A stretch of DNA of 64,000 nucleotides, from positions 2,356,001 through 2,420,000 of the forward strand of contig NZ_JAFBCF010000001.1 in NCBI RefSeq assembly GCF_016907535.1. Direction: 5' to 3'. A program made the position numbers and the translations under genes. The notes under the pieces were generated by a model. It did not search any database. It had not been told where the DNA came from and saw nothing but the letters and a program-made list of their open reading frames with translations. The DNA is from Microlunatus panaciterrae. GTDB lineage: Bacteria; Actinomycetota; Actinomycetes; Propionibacteriales; Propionibacteriaceae. Of this stretch, positions 51,595-60,700 are shown in pieces. Numbering within the stretch: position 1 is the first letter of the stretch; every line of letters starts with the position of its first letter.

Positions 51595-52167
51595 GTGACC
51601 ACCCTGCACCTGATCCGCCATGCCCGCCCGGCGATCGACCCCGCCGTACGTCCGAGCGACTGGTCACTCGCAGCAGAGTCCGAGGGCATCGCTGCGTTGC
51701 GTGACAGCCGAGTCCTGCCCACGCCGGCACGCTGGTTCTCCTCTCCGGAGCCCAAGGCGCAGCAGACCGCCCGCCTTCTGGTCGACGGCACGGTCGAGGT
51801 GGTCAACAGCCTGCGAGAGGCGGCCAGGGACTCCTGGTTCGAAGATCCGACGGAGCTTGACCGTGCCGTCGAGGACTACCTCGTCAAGGGCACCGTTCCC
51901 GACGGGGCAGGGTGGGAGCCGCGAGTGGACGTCGCTCTGCGGATCGTCGACACGGCACTGGGGGTGTTAGCCGCCTTCCCCGACGAGGACAGTGTGCTGG
52001 TGGGTCACGGTATCGCCTTCACCCTGCTCGTCGGTGCCCTCACCGGAACCCCGCCCGATGTCGCGGCTTGGCGATCGCTACGGATGCCCGACCACTGTGC
52101 GCTCGCCTTGCGCGCCGAGGATGCCTTCGAGGTCGTGTCACCCTGGGGTGCCTGGGCCGCAGGCTGA
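51595..52167 (+). CDS. Histidine phosphatase (phosphoglycerate mutase-like) family protein
   Basis: A 190-residue protein of the histidine phosphatase superfamily. The catalytic motif is LHLIRHARP (R-H in place of the common RHG), followed by RWFSSPEPKAQQTARLLVDG with the second conserved Arg-region, the acid residue region LREAARDSWFED, and SVLVGHGIAFTLLVGAL supplying the second catalytic His. Its substrate is unknown. It starts with GTG, and CAGTCT six bases before it suggests a leaderless mRNA. The next feature is tRNA-Thr. Confidence 0.9.
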   Translation: MTTLHLIRHARPAIDPAVRPSDWSLAAESEGIAALRDSRVLPTPARWFSSPEPKAQQTARLLVDGTVEVVNSLREAARDSWFEDPTELDRAVEDYLVKGTVPDGAGWEPRVDVALRIVDTALGVLAAFPDEDSVLVGHGIAFTLLVGALTGTPPDVAAWRSLRMPDHCALALRAEDAFEVVSPWGAWAAG

Positions 52168-52255
52168 CGCATCGCTCAATTTCACGGCTCTGTGTGAGAA
52201 TCGCTATAGTTGGCGATCGTTCGTAGCCTGGGCTCAGTGTCCGGCCAGCGGGCAG

Positions 52256-52332
52256 GCCGCCTTAGCTCAGATGGCAGAGCAACGCACTCGTAATGCGTAG
52301 GTCTGGGGTTCGATTCCCCAAGGCGGCTCCAG
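52256..52332 (+). tRNA. tRNA-Thr (anticodon CGT)
   Basis: A full cloverleaf is present: acceptor gccgcct/aggcggc, D-arm gctc...gagc, anticodon stem acgca/tgcgt with loop ctcgtaa (anticodon CGT), and T-arm tgggg-ttcgatt-cccca. The discriminator base is T and CCA is encoded at 52330-52332. It reads ACG codons. Confidence 0.97.
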
Positions 52333-52434
52333 TGTCAACCAGCTGGTAGCGCGGTGTGTCTGCGCTTTTCACTGGGACAATCACGGTCAGTCTCGGTGCT
52401 GATCCGGCCTCGGCTGTGCATGCGTGTCAATCTC

Positions 52435-53259
52435 CTACTTGGCGCCACCACTGAGCTGGACGGTCTGCTCGGCGAAGCCGCCCTCAGCGCATTGGTAGAC
52501 GCCGCAGGCGTATGAGAAAGCCACCGTGAGGGCTTTACCGCCCTTGAACTTTCCGCTGTAGGGGGCCACCTCGGCGGTCCATCGGTGACTGGTGCCGTCG
52601 CAGGTTCCGACTTCGAAGAAGTCAAACGATCCTCGAATGGTGGCGATGCGTCCCACGGACTGAGCGACGTCGCCGTAGACGTCAATGTAATCCGCGTCGG
52701 TGCAGGTGTAGCTGCCACGCAGCGTGGCCACCCCTGTCTTGCTGTTGAAGGTTCCCCGCGGGTCGACGGTGACGCTCAGTGTCGGGGGCGGTGGCGCGAC
52801 GCTGAACGAGATGCTCAGGGTGCCACCATTGCCGGAACCATCTCCTTGGTAGTCGATTGCCAGCACGTAATACGTCGTGCCAGCCGTCGCGGAGAAGGCC
52901 ACTGTTCCTGGTCCGCACGCGACATTGGTCAGGGCGCCAGGAGTCCCCACACCCACGATCACGCCGGCTGAATAGGAGGAACCGGAGACGTCGACGATCA
53001 CTCCCGAATCGGCCGGGACGGTGAGGCTGTACCAGACGCTGGCGTCAGTTGCCGGCGCACCGCAGGTCTCGTTGAGTTGGGCATCGGTCGCATCCGTGGT
53101 GGCCTCGGTGGTGTCGCTAGTGGCGCTGTAACCGAGTGAAACCGGGATGGCGCCGGCAATGGTGTCGTTGCTGGGTGGTGCGGCCATCGCGGGCAGGCCG
53201 CCAATGGACAGGACGATGGCCAGCAGTGCAGCGCCGGTCATGGAACGTAGAATTCGCAT
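52435..53259 (-). CDS. Secreted protein, DUF6299-like C-terminus
   Basis: A 274-residue exported protein with a signal peptide ending near AMAAPPSNDT (about residue 26-30). The first half (PPSNDTIAGAIPVSLGYSATSDTTEATTD...DASVWYSLTVP) resembles repeats found in bacterial surface proteins with a PPC-like beta-sandwich. The second half, from PTLSVTVDPRGTFNSKTGVATLRGSYTC, looks like the actinobacterial DUF6299 beta-sandwich, with Cys pairs in YTC/GTCDGTSHRW and YACGVYQC. The start at 53259 follows GGGGGAAA. The function is unknown. It lies just after tRNA-Thr on the other strand. Confidence 0.75.
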   Translation of the reverse strand: MRILRSMTGAALLAIVLSIGGLPAMAAPPSNDTIAGAIPVSLGYSATSDTTEATTDATDAQLNETCGAPATDASVWYSLTVPADSGVIVDVSGSSYSAGVIVGVGTPGALTNVACGPGTVAFSATAGTTYYVLAIDYQGDGSGNGGTLSISFSVAPPPPTLSVTVDPRGTFNSKTGVATLRGSYTCTDADYIDVYGDVAQSVGRIATIRGSFDFFEVGTCDGTSHRWTAEVAPYSGKFKGGKALTVAFSYACGVYQCAEGGFAEQTVQLSGGAK

Positions 53260-53417
53260 GATTTCCCCCAAGTTCCACTAGATCTTAATGACTATCGGTA
53301 CTCCTTGGCCCGTGGTTTGTCTAGGTGAATCGGGAAGGAAACGTAGATGCATTGACAGTCTGCGAAAAGTCAAGAGCGATAAGAGATAAAACTGTTCCAA
53401 GCTTCTCCGCCCGAGGT

Positions 53418-53434
53418 GGAGCCTGTCGAAGGGC
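53418..53434. repeat. Single REP-like unit (ggagcctgtcgaagggc)
   Basis: One copy of the gcctgtcgaaggg family in the AT-richer gap 53260-53499. Nothing else convincing is seen in that gap. Confidence 0.7.
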
Positions 53435-53499
53435 TATCCGTGGGGCACAGTCGCAGCTATTCGCTCGATAGCCCGTCTTACCGGTGGTCGCCTCAGCCG

Positions 53500-54327
53500 T
53501 CACTCCTGGCCGTCGAGAAAGTTCAGGGTCACCGCGGCGAAGAGGGGTGAGGTGCCCAGGTTGTAGTGGGTCAGTCCGGGCAGGATCGCGAGCGCGTGGC
53601 CGCCTTTCGGTCGCCCCTCACCCATCCAGCCGCCGTCGCGTAGGCCGCCGTCAAGCAACTTGAACACCTCGACATAGTGGCTGGGCGGCGCCATGTCGGC
53701 ATCGGCGGCGACGATGAGCGTGGGCACCTGCAAACCTCGAACCTCCTCGCTGTAGTCGAAGTCTTTGCTCATCGACTCGCCCATCTTGTCCAGCAGCCGT
53801 CCGAAGTCTTCCGGCCGCGGCGCGACGCGCTGGTACAGCCGGTACATCGGGGTGTCCTTCATGAAGGGAATCGCCGCCGCATTCACCTGGGCCTGCTGCG
53901 CGAGCATGTCCGCCGGGATCGCGTTACGCCGCACATTCGCAGCTGCGCTGACGAGCTTTCCCACCTTCTCCGGATACTTCACTGCGGTGAAGAGCGCTAC
54001 ACCGCCACCGAGTGAGTAGCCCACAACGTCCGGCTTCTCGAGTGTGAGGTGGTCGATGAGAGCCGAAATGTCGTCGGCCATGAGCCGGATGTCGATCGGC
54101 CGGTCGATGTCTGCTGTACGGCCATGCCCCTGGAGGTCGACCGCGATGACCTGGTGGCGCTCCGCCAGGGCGGGAAGTATCGGCCCGAACATCTCCCCCG
54201 AGGCGAGTCCGCCGTGCAGCAGGATCATCGGCCGTCCGGCCCCGTGCGTCTCGAAATAGAGGTTCAGCCCGTTGATCTCTGCATACGCGCCGACACCTTT
54301 CACCTCGCTGGTCCAATCAATAGTCAT
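53500..54327 (-). CDS. Alpha/beta hydrolase (Ser-type)
   Basis: A 275-residue hydrolase. The oxyanion loop is PMILLHGGLASGEMF, then VIAVDLQGHGRTADID, the nucleophile elbow VVGYSLGGGVAL, the acid region TLIVAADADMAPPSHYVEVF and the C-terminal ILPGLTHYNLGTS with the catalytic His. GYSLGG with Ser fits esterase, lactonase or non-heme peroxidase-like members. The start has GAGGAGGGAA just upstream. It is a single-gene unit divergent from the PhyH-like gene. Confidence 0.9.
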   Translation of the reverse strand: MTIDWTSEVKGVGAYAEINGLNLYFETHGAGRPMILLHGGLASGEMFGPILPALAERHQVIAVDLQGHGRTADIDRPIDIRLMADDISALIDHLTLEKPDVVGYSLGGGVALFTAVKYPEKVGKLVSAAANVRRNAIPADMLAQQAQVNAAAIPFMKDTPMYRLYQRVAPRPEDFGRLLDKMGESMSKDFDYSEEVRGLQVPTLIVAADADMAPPSHYVEVFKLLDGGLRDGGWMGEGRPKGGHALAILPGLTHYNLGTSPLFAAVTLNFLDGQE

Positions 54328-54587
54328 GTTCCCTCCTCAGGTCCTGAGTCACCATGCCGGGCGTCACCGCACTGTTGCGCGCTGACACTGACTACAAAAC
54401 CACGGATGGCCCAGGGGTGGGAGATCCGCGGCATCGACCCGAGCTCGGCCCGGTTCGTGTTGGTTGGACGGCGCCGCACGGGTTGGCCCCCGCGCCTTCT
54501 ATTGCACCCCTATCCTTGTGCCAGGATCGGTCAATTTCCTTGTCCGATGCACCCCTGGGTCGACCTGCAGAAAAGGACAGCTGGACC

Positions 54588-55466
54588 ATGATCACGATCG
54601 ACGTTCCCGAGGCTGATCGCACTGCCGGGCAGCTGTCCGGCGATGCCCTGCGGGAGGCGGTGGAGGCGTTGCGCATCGACGGTTTCGTCGTGTTGAACGA
54701 TGTCGTCGACCTGGCCCATCTCGATATCCTGCACGAACGGATGATCGCTGATGTCAGGGCCCTGCAGGCGCGATCGGACGCACCATACAACTGGACCGCG
54801 GGCAACCTCCAGCAGGATCCACCACCGTTCCCGCCGTACCTCTTCGACGACGTCCTGCTCAACCCGTTCGTCATCTCGGTCACCTCGGCGGTGCTGGGCC
54901 CGCGGATCAAGAACGTCATGTACGGCGGCAACACCTCGCTGCCGAGTGATCAGCGCCAGCCTGTGCACGCCGACCACGCCCACCTGTGGCCGACCAGCAT
55001 GCTCGAAGGCCCGCACCCGGCGGCCCAGCTGGTGGTGAATGTGGCCACCGTCGACGTCTCGCCGGAGAACGGCGCCACCGAGATCTGGCCCGGCACCCAC
55101 CGCGAGCTCGGCGTCGGTGTCGGCGATGACATCAAGATCGGACCCGAGGCGCTTGAGGCCCGCCGCGCGATCTGCCCGCCGATGCAGCCCACGGTCCGGC
55201 GGGGCAGCGTGCTCATCCGCGACATTCGGCTCTGGCATGCCGGCATGCCCAACCACACCACTGCACCGCGGCCGATGATCGCCATGGTCCACAGCAGCCA
55301 GTGGCTGGCCACCGGCAATCCGCTGGTTTTTCCGACCGGGACCGAACCCTTCTTCGACCACCCGATCCTCATCACCGCGGCCACCTTCACCGACGACCCG
55401 ATCGACCACATCCACGCTCCCCGTGGTCACGAGTACGACCGGAACGCGGCCGCAGCTGCGCTCTAG
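54588..55466 (+). CDS. Phytanoyl-CoA dioxygenase (PhyH)-family oxygenase
   Basis: A 292-residue Fe(II)/2-oxoglutarate oxygenase-like protein. DGFVVLNDVVDLAHLDILHERM starts the double-stranded helix fold. The metal motif is PVHADHAHLW (H-x-D) with the distal His in LIRDIRLWHAGMPNH, and the Arg in TAPRPMIAMVH could bind 2-oxoglutarate. The GxTEIWPGTH segment is typical of PhyH proteins. The start at 54588 follows AAAAGGA. Substrates of bacterial members vary (alkyl acids, ectoine, secondary metabolites). Confidence 0.9.
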   Translation: MITIDVPEADRTAGQLSGDALREAVEALRIDGFVVLNDVVDLAHLDILHERMIADVRALQARSDAPYNWTAGNLQQDPPPFPPYLFDDVLLNPFVISVTSAVLGPRIKNVMYGGNTSLPSDQRQPVHADHAHLWPTSMLEGPHPAAQLVVNVATVDVSPENGATEIWPGTHRELGVGVGDDIKIGPEALEARRAICPPMQPTVRRGSVLIRDIRLWHAGMPNHTTAPRPMIAMVHSSQWLATGNPLVFPTGTEPFFDHPILITAATFTDDPIDHIHAPRGHEYDRNAAAAAL

Positions 55467-55652
55467 CGACGGTTCCTGCTCAGGCCGGAGAGTTTCTCGA
55501 CCTTCGCGATCACGTCGAACCAGACGTCACCGGTGAACCATTCGGCCTGCCCTTGGCGCTCGGCACCCATCGACGGGGGACTTTCGACTCTGACCCGTGT
55601 GGCCGTCCCTTGCTTGGCTGGAGAGGATGACCGACCCGAGAAAGGCACTGTC

Positions 55653-56201
55653 ATGAATGTCCTCGTCGCCTACGCCACCAGACACGGTTCGACTGCCGGG
55701 ATAGCTGAGCGGATCGCCGCAGCTCTCGGCACGGCGGGAGTGTCGGCCGAGGCGCACCCGGTGAGCGAGGTCGCCGACCTCACGCCCTACGACGCGTTCG
55801 TCATCGGTGGCGCCGCCTACATGTACCACTGGCTGAAGGACGCGACCGCCTTCGTCAAACGCCACCGGGCAGAGCTGGCCGAGCGGCCGGTGTGGCTCTT
55901 CAGCAGCGGTCCGCTCGGCACTGACCGGGTGGACAAGGAGGGCCGAGATGTCCTGGAGACTGGCCAGCCCAAGGAGTTCGAGGAACTCAAGGGTCTGCTT
56001 CACCCGCGTGGCGAGCAGGTCTTCTTCGGCGCCTGGGACCCCTCCGCACCTCCGGTCGGGATCGGTGAGCGTCTGCTGCGCCACATGCCTGCCTCCAAGG
56101 AGGCGCTGCCCGCCGGCGACTTTCGCGACTGGCCGGCTATCGAGGCCTGGGCGGCCGAGATCGCGGAAGCCCTCAAGTCGGGCGAGGCGCCCGTCAACTA
56201 G
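55653..56201 (+). CDS. Flavodoxin-domain protein (HemG/protoporphyrinogen oxidase-like)
   Basis: A 182-residue flavodoxin-fold protein. The FMN phosphate loop is VAYATRHGSTAGIAERIAAAL, then FVIGGAAYMYHWLKDATAFVKRH and WLFSSGPLG. The last third is longer than in electron-transfer flavodoxins and resembles the flavodoxin-domain 5 (Flavodoxin_5/HemG-like) proteins common in actinobacterial stress loci. The start ATG at 55653 follows GAGAAAGG. It stands alone, 16 bases upstream of the convergent RGCVC-like gene. Confidence 0.87.
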   Translation: MNVLVAYATRHGSTAGIAERIAAALGTAGVSAEAHPVSEVADLTPYDAFVIGGAAYMYHWLKDATAFVKRHRAELAERPVWLFSSGPLGTDRVDKEGRDVLETGQPKEFEELKGLLHPRGEQVFFGAWDPSAPPVGIGERLLRHMPASKEALPAGDFRDWPAIEAWAAEIAEALKSGEAPVN

Positions 56202-56216
56202 GGCGAGGCAGCCCGG

Positions 56217-56393
56217 TCAATAGTGAGCCGGTACCCGCTGGTGCGTCACGCCGGAGCAGATGCATTCGCGATGGCCCACTCCCGACCCGGTGACGGCGCA
56301 CCAACGCGAGCTGATCGCGTCGTGCGCTGACAACGGATGGTGGCAGGTCGGGCACAGCACGTCGGGGAGGACGACCGGAGGAATGGTGTTCAT
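56217..56393 (-). CDS. Small RGCVC-type cysteine-rich protein (58 aa)
   Basis: A 58-codon frame encoding MNTIPPVVLPDVLCPTCHHP...SSRWCAVTG...HRECICSG. The Cys pattern C-P-T-C (C14, C17), W-C (C32) and E-C-I-C (C44, C46), with nearby His, matches the small actinobacterial RGCVC family I recall, whose HPLSAHDxIxxRWCxxT core is visible here. It probably binds zinc. The ATG is the first in the frame after an upstream stop, and there is no strong ribosome binding site. Function is unknown. Confidence 0.72.
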   Translation of the reverse strand: MNTIPPVVLPDVLCPTCHHPLSAHDAISSRWCAVTGSGVGHRECICSGVTHQRVPAHY

Positions 56394-56537
56394 ATCGAGG
56401 TCCGTAAAGGCCCATCGGTCGGGCCGGCTGTCGATCGCCAGGGACCCGTCGACCAGATGTCAGCGGAGAAGTTCCTTGGTAGTTCTCACAGTACGCGAAG
56501 CCTCGTCCGCCGACACCTGACAACGGTCCACTCCTCC

Positions 56538-57038
56538 TCAGCCGACCATCCCGTGCAGGTATGGGGCGAGGCGGTCGAGGGTGATATTCCACCCCTCGGT
56601 CATGCCGGTGGCGAGCCACTCGCGGACGCGATCATCGGTCAGCCGGTCGGCGAAGGCGACTTGTAACACCATCTCGGTGGCACCGTTCATCTCGTCCAGG
56701 GTGATCGTGACGAGGGGTGCGTCATCGAGGTTGCTGGGGTCGAGCTGCGGCCAGCCGTCGATGGCGCCGAAGCTGAACACCAGCTTCTCCGGCGGAACGA
56801 TCTCGTGGTAGATCCCGCCTGTCATGTACGACCTGTTTTCGTCCTCGATCATGTGAAGGCGCCAGCAGCCGCCTACTCGCAGGTCCACGGTGGTGGCGAT
56901 GCCCTGGCTCGGCATCTCGCCTGCGAACCACTGCGCCAGCTGATCCGGGTCGGTCCAGGCCTGGAAGACGAGCTCCCGGGGGGCGTCCAGCCGTCGGGTG
57001 ATGGTGAAGCTGCGTTCCACCTGGGTTGCTGCAGTCAT
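56538..57038 (-). CDS. SRPBCC/AHSA1-family protein
   Basis: A 166-residue START-like protein. SFTITRRLDAPRELVFQAWTDPDQLAQWF is the family start, then VGGCWRLHM, GIYHEIVPPEKLVFSFG and TITLDEMNGATEMVLQVAF, ending WNITLDRLAPYL. These bind hydrophobic ligands in a helix-grip cavity; many are co-encoded with an ArsR regulator, as here. The ATG overlaps the ArsR stop (ATGA). Confidence 0.9.
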   Translation of the reverse strand: MTAATQVERSFTITRRLDAPRELVFQAWTDPDQLAQWFAGEMPSQGIATTVDLRVGGCWRLHMIEDENRSYMTGGIYHEIVPPEKLVFSFGAIDGWPQLDPSNLDDAPLVTITLDEMNGATEMVLQVAFADRLTDDRVREWLATGMTEGWNITLDRLAPYLHGMVG

Positions 57039-57451
57039 GTTGATCTCTCCTTCGTCGGTCGGTTCTTCCGGTCGTGCTGTTGAGTGCTGCCGGGCTGGTT
57101 CGGCTGAGCAGCGCCGGCGGGCGTTCGTCGGCCGCCCCCCAGGGTCTTGAGGTGCTCCTCGAGGCGGTCGAGGCGGCCGTCGAAGAACTCGCGGTAGCTC
57201 GCCAGCCAGGCATCGACGTCATGCAGCGGTGTCGGGTCGAGCCGGCAGGGTCGCCACTGGGCATCGCGGCCCTTGACCACCAGGCCGGCGTTCTGCAGCA
57301 CCTTCAGGTGTCGGGACACCGCCGGCAGGCTGATGGGATGGGGTGCCGCCAGCTCGTTCACCGTCGACTCGCCCCTCGCCAGCTGCGCCAGGATGGCCCG
57401 CCGGGTGGGGTCGGCCAGCGCTGCAAAGATCGCGCTGAGCGGATCCGGCAT
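57035..57451 (-). CDS. ArsR-family HTH regulator
   Basis: A 138-residue regulator. ALADPTRRAILAQLARGESTVNELAAPHPISLPAVSRHLKVLQNAGLVVKGRDAQWRPCRLDP is the winged HTH, without the metal-binding Cys pair of arsenic or cadmium sensors. A long Pro/Gln/Arg-rich tail follows. It overlaps the AHSA1-family gene (ATGA), the usual arrangement of this two-gene unit. A TTAATTAA palindrome about 18-25 bases upstream of its ATG may be its own operator or the promoter -10 area. Confidence 0.9.
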   Translation of the reverse strand: MPDPLSAIFAALADPTRRAILAQLARGESTVNELAAPHPISLPAVSRHLKVLQNAGLVVKGRDAQWRPCRLDPTPLHDVDAWLASYREFFDGRLDRLEEHLKTLGGGRRTPAGAAQPNQPGSTQQHDRKNRPTKERST

Positions 57452-57467
57452 TGCATTTGCCTATCTA

Positions 57468-57478
57468 GTTAATTAAAC
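57468..57478. promoter_or_regulatory. AT-rich palindromic site upstream of arsR
   Basis: gttaattaaac has a perfect TTAATTAA core in strongly GC-rich surroundings, 17 bases before the arsR ATG. It is a candidate operator or -10 element for the arsR-AHSA1 unit. Confidence 0.45.
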
Positions 57479-57737
57479 AACACGTCAAATACACCACGAA
57501 CACGGTGTCTTGTCAACACTCGCCTCCGGGTCTGGTCGGCGCCGTGATCGGCTCCTGGGTGTCGGGGTAGAGTCAAGGTCTCCTTCGGGAGCGTTGTCCG
57601 TTCTCCCCGGTGAAGGAGCAGACCATCCTCAGCGCCACACCTCGTAACCGTCCTGGACCCACCCCAGGATGGTGCGATCAGGATCACTCGGACGATGTCA
57701 CGCGCGCTGTGGCTCATCGGCGGACGGTACGGCGGCG

Positions 57738-60700
57738 GTGACCGTTCCTCTGTGGCTGCGCAGCATCCAGCGGCGGCCGCACACTGCGGTGCTGCTCTTT
57801 CTGCTGTCGTCGGTCGTGGTGATGACGTCGATCGTGGGCCCGTTGCTGGTGCGCGCCGTTCATCAGTCGGCTCTGACCGGGGCTCTGGAGACCGCGGGAT
57901 TGGACGGCACATCGATCTCGGTGTCCGGCGACGTCTCAGCCGATGAGCCCTGGCAGCCCGCCAGGGATCTGGCCGTCGGCGTGCTCGCCGCCGGCCAGGA
58001 GGATGGGTCGGAGCAGCTATGGCACCGGCCAGCGGTGTTGATCAAGTCGACCACGATCATCATCTGGAAGTCTGCTTCGGACGATGGCGAGCGGAATGCG
58101 CTGGTCAACGCCCTCGACGACGGCTGTGACGACTATGTGATCACCTCCGGTCGCTGCCCAGAGGGTGTCGGCCAGGCCATGATCAGTAGCGTCGACGCTG
58201 AGCGCTCGAAGATCAAGACTGGTTCGGTCATCTCGTTCGCTCTGGCCCGGGCTCCGGTGACGAAGGTCAAGATCGTCGGCATCTACGATCCCGTCACCTC
58301 GACCGCCGCTGATCTCACCCGCCCGGGCAGCACCAGCGGCGTGCTGGCGGGAGTCCAGAGCGATCCGGTGGTGATGACCGCCATCCAGTCAGAGAACCTG
58401 CCGCTCCCGGTGAAGATCACCGCCCGGATGACGGCGCTCCCCGGGATGACCATCGCCGACGAGCCGGCGGTGCAGACCTCGGTCGAGCAGATCAAGATGT
58501 CAGCCAACGCCCAGGATCGGGTGATCGCTATCGGCACCGACCTGCCGGAGCTGCTGGACGGGGTCGACGACCAGGCGAGGTTGGCGCAGGTGCTCGTCCT
58601 GGTCACCGACGTCCAGGCACTGTTTCTCGCCGTCTTTGCCCTCGCGGTGGTGCTGCAGCGGATCGGGCGGGCACGCGCCGCGGAGTGGAGCGTGGGGCGC
58701 CTCCGTGGCGTGACCCGGCGGCGCTGGCTGAGCTCGGTCTACGTCGAACCGGCGGCTGCCCTGTTACTGGGGCTACCGCTCGGCTTCGCCGCAGGAGTTG
58801 CGGTCGCACGGCTGGGCGTGACCCTCACCCTGCGTCCGGGCACGCCGCTGGAGATCTGGCGTTGGCCGGTGCTCGCGTCTGCCGGCGTGGCCACAGTGAT
58901 CGCCTTCGGCGCCCTGGTTGCGGTCAGCCTCCGCAGCGTACGTCAACCGCTGGCAGATCTCGTCCAGCAGCAGGCCGAGAGCCGGCGGCTGTCCACGCTC
59001 GGCGCCGTGGTCCACTCTGGGGTGTTCCTGCTTGCCGCCGTCACCATCTATCAACTGGTGACGGGCGGCCTACTCACCTCGGGCGGCCCCCAGCTGGGGC
59101 TGCTCGCCCCCGGGCTGTTTGCGCTCGCCGCTGCCCTGGTGACGGTGCGCGTGGCCGTCCTGGTGGTCCGCCGGAGCACCACCCGACCACCCCGCAGCCT
59201 GGCCGCGCTGGTGGTCGGCCGGCATGCGGCCCGGATGCAATCGGCCCTGAACCCGGCCATGATCATCGCGGTCGGGGTGGCGCTGGCCGTGTTCGCGACG
59301 CAGGTCTTCGCTCTGTCGGTCCGCAACCAGGCTCTGCGGGCCGATGCCGTCACCGGAGCCAGCACGGTGCTCACTGTTTCTGTACCACCCGACGTCGATC
59401 TGCTTGCGGCCGTCCGCGCCGCCGACCCCACCGGTCGGCAGGCGATGGCCGTCAAGGAGACTCCGGTCGAGGGCTTCAACGGCATCTCCCGGATCGTCGC
59501 CGTCGACACCCCTCGCCTGGAGGCGGTCTCGAGCTGGTCTCCCGAGTGGTCTGGGGTGGCAGACCTCACCCGAGCGCTCCGGGGCCGCACGACCCCGCCG
59601 ATCACCCTGCAGGGTAGCCGGGTTCAGGTCGACCTGGCCGGGGTGCGGGTGCTTCCGCAGCCGCCCGCCGACCCCACCAGTGCGCCGGCGAACGCCCCAG
59701 TGCAGCCACCGGCGCTGGTGCTGACCGTGGAGGGCAAGGGCCACTGGCAGACCGTCAACCTGGGCCCGATCAAGGGGCCTGAGAGCTCGCGCAGCAGGCA
59801 GCTGAGCGCCGAACTTCCATGCGTGCAGGGTTGCCGACTGGTGTCCCTCGGCCTGCTGGCCGGGAAGAACGCACCCTATAAGGCGTGGTTCACGGTGGCC
59901 GGCATCGCCACCGACAAGCAACCGATGGGGGACTCGGCAACCTGGCTGACGACCGGCGGGCGCTGGCGATCGCAGTCGGCCAACGACACCCTGCCCAAGC
60001 CGGTGTCGATGGCCATACCCAGCGCCACTGCCGAGGGGTTGGCGATCGAGGCCTTCGACACCCAGGGTGCCAACCTGACCTCGGTCTCACCCTCCGACAC
60101 AGCGGACCCACTCCCGGCGGTCCTGGGCCCGACCACCTCCGCCGAACCGGTGCCGGGCAGTGCCGGCGCGGGGTTCGGGACCGGGCTGGACGGTCAGCAG
60201 CAGAAGCTCGCCATCGTCGGGCGGGCGGCGGTCCTGCCCCGTTCGCTTGACGAGGGGGTGCTGGTGGACCTCGCCAACGCGCAGGGTCTGTCCGACCCCT
60301 CCCTGAGCCGGACCAGCAACGAGGTGTGGCTGGCGCCGGACGCCGCCCCCAGCATCGCAAAACGGCTGGCGGCTCAGGGGATCCGGGTGCAGACCAGGGA
60401 GCTGCTGAGCGACACCCGCGACGACCTGCAGCAACAGGCGAGCACCCGGGGCGCCGCGGTGGCGGTCATCGTCGGCTTCGCAGCTCTGCTGCTGACGATG
60501 CTCGCCCTGGTCGCGGCCCGCTGGGCCGACGCCGGTAAACGAGGTGAGGACTGGCGGGCGCTGCGTGAGGGCGGCGTGAGCCCCCGCAGGCTCCGCCACC
60601 TCGTCCGGGTGGAGATCGCCGTTCCCGCCGTGCTGGGCGTCCTGGTCGGGATGCTCAGCGGCGCCGTTGCTGCCCGGATCGCGGGGGCACGGCTCCCGCT

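Noticed and set aside
54354-54587. Upstream extension of the PhyH-like gene
   Set aside because: The translated extension is Pro/Arg-rich and unlike the family; AAAAGGA lies before the ATG at 54588.
56194-56619. 142-codon minus-strand frame overlapping the RGCVC-like gene
   Set aside because: It is Arg/Pro-rich with no motif. The alternative frame encoding the Cys-patterned 58-residue protein is the better reading.
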